Positions 59,401-64,000 of a stretch of 64,000 nucleotides of DNA are shown here, piece by piece. The notes below the pieces were generated by a model. It worked only from the letters and a program-made list of their open reading frames with translations, had not been told where the DNA came from and made no database searches. Position 1 is the stretch's first letter; each line of letters begins with the position of its first letter. The DNA comes from Pomacea canaliculata (Eukaryota; Mollusca; Gastropoda; Architaenioglossa; Ampullariidae): NCBI RefSeq assembly GCF_003073045.1, contig NC_037599.1:22696555-22760554 (forward strand), in the 5' to 3' direction. The position numbers and the translations under genes are program-made.

Positions 59401-60630
59401 GTCGGATTCCCTCACTCTCTCTCTCTCTCACACACATACACAGTTCTACACGCCTTCACACAACGCGGCGATCAACTACAGTAAACTCACGCATGCGCAC
59501 TCAAGCGGAAGAGATCATCACAGCCATGAAGATTTACTCAGCGAGAGATTCCACCCGCCATCTGCATTCTTCCCATGAAGCTGGCTACAGCGCTTGGCTT
59601 TAATGCCGTTTAACGGCTCCATTTTCATCGCCATCGTCATTTGCATCCCCGGAACCTGTCCTCGTTCCCACAGCAGCAACATCGGAACAACATCGCTGTT
59701 TGCGTCGGTGTGTCAGTGGCTCCCCCTGCACGGTGGTCGTCCCAGGCACGAGAAGCACGCACAGAACGAGTGGAATACAAGGTTTTGGCACTTTGATGGC
59801 CCGCTGCATGAGGCTGTAACCATGGTGATTGGGCATTCTGGGAAATGCCAGAAACAGGAGTTTATTTGTGGCGACGGTCTAGACGTGTACAGGGACACTT
59901 GATACTTTTGTTGTTCTGTGTTTTGTTCCGCAGTCCTGTGGTCTCACCACAGCATTAACCCCGAACCGTCCATTTGCTTTTTACAGACAAGTGCATTCGT
60001 AGCTCTACGTCAGTACACAAAATAGCGCAGACAGGCTGGAGAATGCTTCATGTTTATAAACAATAACAGTTGTTGGTACTTTTACATAAATAAATGCATT
60101 TTGTGACTGTTCAAACACACACGGACACACAATCCCCACAAACACCTAAACACACGCATGCACGCATACATGGGTACACAACTGTTAATGTGATCAAATG
60201 CCTTTTTATGATCGACAAATATGCAAAACAATTAATTCCATAACAAAGAGTGAAAGCGAGGTCAACAGTCGACTGAGTCGTTCTGAGACATGATTCCATG
60301 TTCTGAAGAAATATTTACCTTTTCTTTAACATTCGTAATTAGGAATTAGCTCATGAACACTGCTTTTTCTGCTTTTTACAATCGTAGCTACTAGTGAACA
60401 ACCTCTTCAGTTTTGTTCTTTGATTAATATTTAATAATTCCATTAACTCTATGTCCCAAAGGAAATCAGTTCATTACGATTTCACTTATTTTCGAATCAT
60501 CTAGGCAAGCAAAGACACAATCTATTTATTTTCCTTTACATTGGGTTTGCCTAAACATGGGGGATGGCAAACACTCTCTCACCAGAATCAGGGTTTGTAG
60601 AATCAATGGCACCAACCTGGACAATAACGG
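56450..60630. other. Non-coding spacer
   Basis: No gene recognised. It includes an A-run at 57275-57301 and CA/CT-rich tracts at about 59415-59440 and 60115-60150. Confidence 0.5.
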
Positions 60631-60639
60631 CTTTGCTAT

Positions 60640-61010
60640 TATATGACAACAAATAGCACCAAGCTTCATCACAACACGACAGTAGGAATTAGAGAACACT
60701 TCATTAACCATGAACACTTCAAAGCTCTGTAGCGAGAGCTCAGTGCTGATGGAGAATCGAAGTGGACCATACTCACAACTGTGGGTGTCCATGAAGGGTA
60801 CCCTCGTCATGCTGCATTGTTTCACAATTTTGTTTGGACAACATCATGCGAGAAACCCTTCACGGCCATCACACCTCCATGTCCATCAGTTGGAAGCCTG
60901 CAATGTAAGCCTTACAGACGATCTGGATGTGATGGCGGGAACCAGATGTGACCTGCAGGACCTTACCAACCAACTGATCGCACGTGTGGGGCAGGGCATC
61001 ACCCGGCACC
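60640..61010 (+). mobile_element. LINE fragment (family B), second copy
   Basis: Shifting frames on + give TVGVHEGYPRHAALFHNFV, then a HGHHTSMS-like stretch and LQDLTNQLI. These follow the same order as VGVRQGCLLSP..LFN..ENIM..HDHHTSIS..ELQDLADRL in the fragment at 1945-2790. The catalytic FADD block is degraded (LTDDLDVMAG). It is short and broken, with no ends visible. Confidence 0.65.
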
Positions 61011-64000
61011 GTCTGTCAGGATTCCATGTGGGGTGGACAGAGGAAGAACTGGTTCGCGGTATAGACTGGGGATTGTACACATTACCTGCCTGTAACTGTT
61101 TGTAACAGGCTGAAGTGGTTAGTCGTGTCAACCGCTACGTTTGTCCACGTGTTGGTCGCCACGATCACTCCGAGCGGCCCTCCTCTCCTCCCCCCCCCCG
61201 CTCCTGTATCTAGGGGTAGGGGGAGACAAGTCACCAGAGCGCGAGCAGGTCATGTGACCACACAGCAGCAGCAGCAGCATGACGGATGTTGTGCAAGAAC
61301 ATCGCGTGCGCACTGCGACTGCGGGAGGTAGTCGGTGGCCAGACCCCCACCACTGCCGGACTACAGCACTTCCTCCCAACAGCCAACTGACGTCAGAGGC
61401 CACACCACGGTGCGCGGTGCCCTGTGCGCACTTGAACACCAGGCACCGCGACACCAGACGGCAGGCGGCATTAACACCGGCCTACATTTCTTTGCTGCAG
61501 GCGAAGATCGTGTGAAAACCGCTTGGTAGACCGACTCTGGAAATAGGTAAGAGGCAGGGGGGGTAGGGTGGGGTGGGAAGACAGCGTTTAAGAAGGGTCA
61601 GCTACAAAGGGAGATAAGAAACTTAATCTCTCCCCAAACAGAAAACAACAACAATAATAAACAAACGAACAAGAAGAAGAGAGTGAGAGAAGGTACTCCG
61701 AAGACACTAAGCTACTAGTTGGCAGTTCCTCTAAAATACAAAAAGTTCTGTCGAGAAATGAAGTTCGAGCAAATTCCCCACCCGCTTATTGACCGTTGTC
61801 ATGACTACAAGCCGCCATGACTACTGCTATCGTGGTTCTGTTCCAATTTCACCTTCGTTCAAGACGTTTGTCAACAAGTTATCCTCCCATGTCCCTTGGT
61901 AGCCAGTTGACATCTCAGTACCAGCCAGTCTCTCTTGTTGCACCCCGAGCGGTCCTTAACACTTGATGACACCCGGTGAACCCGCTTCCAGATGGCGCTG
62001 GCCGCCTGCACGTGATCGACGTCCTGCTGGCGTAGCGCCCCCTATATTGCAAGCTGGTGTAACAGGAAGCAAGGGTTTTGCTTGACTTCTGACAGGTCTG
62101 CCTGAAGCAATCGTCTCAGCCAACTTTCCCCCTAAGTATAGATCGTCTTGACGGTGTGGGACTTCTTTTTGTCGGTGTGAGAACTCTGGGGTATATATAG
62201 GATATATAGAAAAGTGGAGGGCAGAGGTCAAAGTAGGCGGTGGGCATACAGAATAAAAGCATGTTGAAAATAACAATGTGTATGTTGTGAGGGAAAGAAC
62301 AAGCATTATGGAAGTTCTGTAGGATCCGATAAGTAGTCCTATTATCACACACTCCGGGAAAGAACGGATGTTAGGTTTGTTCGAAATGACTTCCTTCATT
62401 TGCTGTGTATATTGCTACAGAAGTTATTATTGGATCTTATTGTACAGCGCTTTGAGCTCTCCTGGACTGGGAGGTGGGGAACAGCTATAGAAATCCACCT
62501 CATCATCATCACCATTATTATTATTCAGCCTTACAATGTGCCTTGAATTAGAGAGCTGCTTTTTTTCTGTTTGTGCATGCTCAAAGAGATTTTATATACA
62601 TGTGTGTGTGTGCTCCTGAAGACTAAGGAGGTAGAGGAGAAACGACCCAGATAGTTCCTATTTATCAGATTAATAAACATTCTTTGTGACGGATGCAGTC
62701 AGGCGAGATACAAGCTCTGACAGTGACAGACTTTGTCAGTCAGTGCACAAAGGTCATTAATAAAGGATGTGGCACGTGGATAATATTCTTCTCATATCGT
62801 CCAAAATTACTCCATGTTATTTATATAGCAGCAGTGTGTAATATCTGCTGCAAGATGTTTACAAAATGTTGAATTTCTTTCACTGAAATAGTTAAGCTGT
62901 GCTGAGTGCTCTACAGATGTACAACAACATGTTTGTAACTCAGTGGAGACAGAAGCTCTGGATTGAGGTCTGCATCCACAAACTGTTAACTTCTACTCTT
63001 ACAAAGCTACGCTAGCAATAAAATATCAAAAGTTTAGGTTAATAGTATAAAAGTGATTGCTGCTTGACTTTTTTCTAAATTGTAATCAGAAATAGGATGT
63101 TTGAAGTGATATTTTAGAAGTCCTTTGGCACTTGACAGAAACACACGGATATGAACAAACAAACAAACAAACAAACAAACAAACACACACACACACACAT
63201 ACACACGGACACGGATATCCGTGTATGTCTTTCACAGAGAATGGCAGCGTTGGCTCAAAGCCAAGAAATACTCGGAATGCCTTCATGCGAAAACTGCTTC
63301 ATCCTGAAATACTCGCTCTTTTCAAACATCTCATGTTTACGGATCTTGCTGTTTACGGTTTTTCCAGTTTACGGATCACCTGGACTTCTTTATTTGCCGA
63401 CAGCAGGAGGACATGCGATCACATCCGACATCCGGCCTCACACTGGTAGAGAAAACGAATAAAAAGCAATTCCTGTAAACCGCACTCAAAATGCATCCAT
63501 CATAAAAATATTGAGATATTGCAGAACAGGAAATAATCTGCCATCAATCATTCAAGTGAAAAAAATAAGCTCTAAATTTAAAAAAAAAATTGCTTGGGTT
63601 ATGGTGATAGTGATTTCTAGGTAGAATTTTCCGAAGGCGTCATGTTGGAGGAGGGGGAAACCCATTTAATTTCTATTTTATCAGCATTCATGCAGGATAT
63701 TTGATGAAAGCACACTCAGGCACTCACAGTTGTCACAGAGCAAAATCAGGTACAGGAATAAAACACGCGCTTGGTGGGTGTGCACGCGCACAGACGCACA
63801 CGACGTGAGAAGTAGAAGATAAGTAAGGTAGATAGTGTGTATTGGATGGATGACTGGCTAAGGTAAATAAATTGAAAGTCTGAAGGTTTGCTAATTATAC
63901 TTTATAATTTATTTATTTTCGTTCAAAGGACTTTAAACAGCTTTGCTTCCCGGGTGAGTGAGTTTTGCGGAAACAATCGTAATCCGACACGATTTCAACC
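61011..64000. other. Non-coding spacer with GC-rich patch
   Basis: At 61140-61510 the DNA turns GC-rich with a short CAG run (61265-61279) followed by an ATG-led open frame of 78 codons with no recognisable product; it might be an upstream exon or promoter of a gene outside the window. The rest shows nothing but microsatellites. Confidence 0.4.
63154..63202. repeat. (ACAA)n(CA)n microsatellite
   Basis: About seven ACAA units run into CA repeats. Confidence 0.9.

Overview
The window is animal nuclear DNA: AT-rich spacers, spliced genes with GT-AG introns, TATA promoters, AATAAA signals, many microsatellites, LINEs, a tRNA-derived SINE and small DNA transposons. The protein genes are all alpha-tubulins ending in an EGEGEEY-type tail. 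The gene style and repeat types fit a lophotrochozoan, most likely a marine mollusc (perhaps a gastropod), but this is inference and no species marker was seen.

The core is a cluster of eight alpha-tubulin genes between about 5.4 and 51.8 kb: one on + (gene 1, 5526-8296), six on - in tandem (gene 2 at 18098-21083, gene 3 at 24249-27039, gene 4 at 28619-31186, gene 5 at 33357-35758, gene 6 at 36609-39217, gene 7 at 41199-43333), and one on + (gene 8, 48915-51347). All share the same five-exon plan: exon 1 holds only the start codon, exon 2 codes residues 2-75, exon 3 76-176, exon 4 177-352 and exon 5 353 to the end. Genes 1, 2, 4 and 8 read through as complete proteins (451 or 453 residues). 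Genes 3, 5, 6 and 7 carry one- or two-base indels in otherwise perfect coding sequence, so they are either very young pseudogenes or consensus errors in near-identical repeats. A 38-base scrap of a ninth copy (splice acceptor plus the start of exon 2) lies just past the end of gene 7.

Layout: 1-5.4 kb is spacer with a LINE fragment and a SINE fragment; gene 1 follows; a nearly full-length but decayed LINE (8.67-11.9 kb, - strand, poly(A) tail) sits just past gene 1; 12-18 kb is spacer; 18-43.4 kb is the tandem - strand array, with a 0.59-kb inverted-repeat element between genes 3 and 4 and a 191-bp hAT-like element inside an intron of gene 5; 43.4-48.8 kb is spacer with a tRNA-derived SINE; gene 8 follows; 51.8-64 kb is non-coding spacer with microsatellites and a second fragment of the first LINE family.

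The copies look shaped by tandem duplication and gene conversion. Intron 4 exists in two unrelated versions (genes 1, 2, 3, 5, 6, 7 versus genes 4 and 8), genes 1 and 2 share an almost identical intron 4 but unrelated intron 3, and genes 3, 4 and 5 share promoters and upstream flanks. Genes 1-6 share a pyrimidine-rich element at the predicted transcription start. Together the cluster would supply alpha-tubulin for microtubules, with small differences in the lysine-40 loop, the N-terminal MREC motif and the acidic tail that may separate isotypes.
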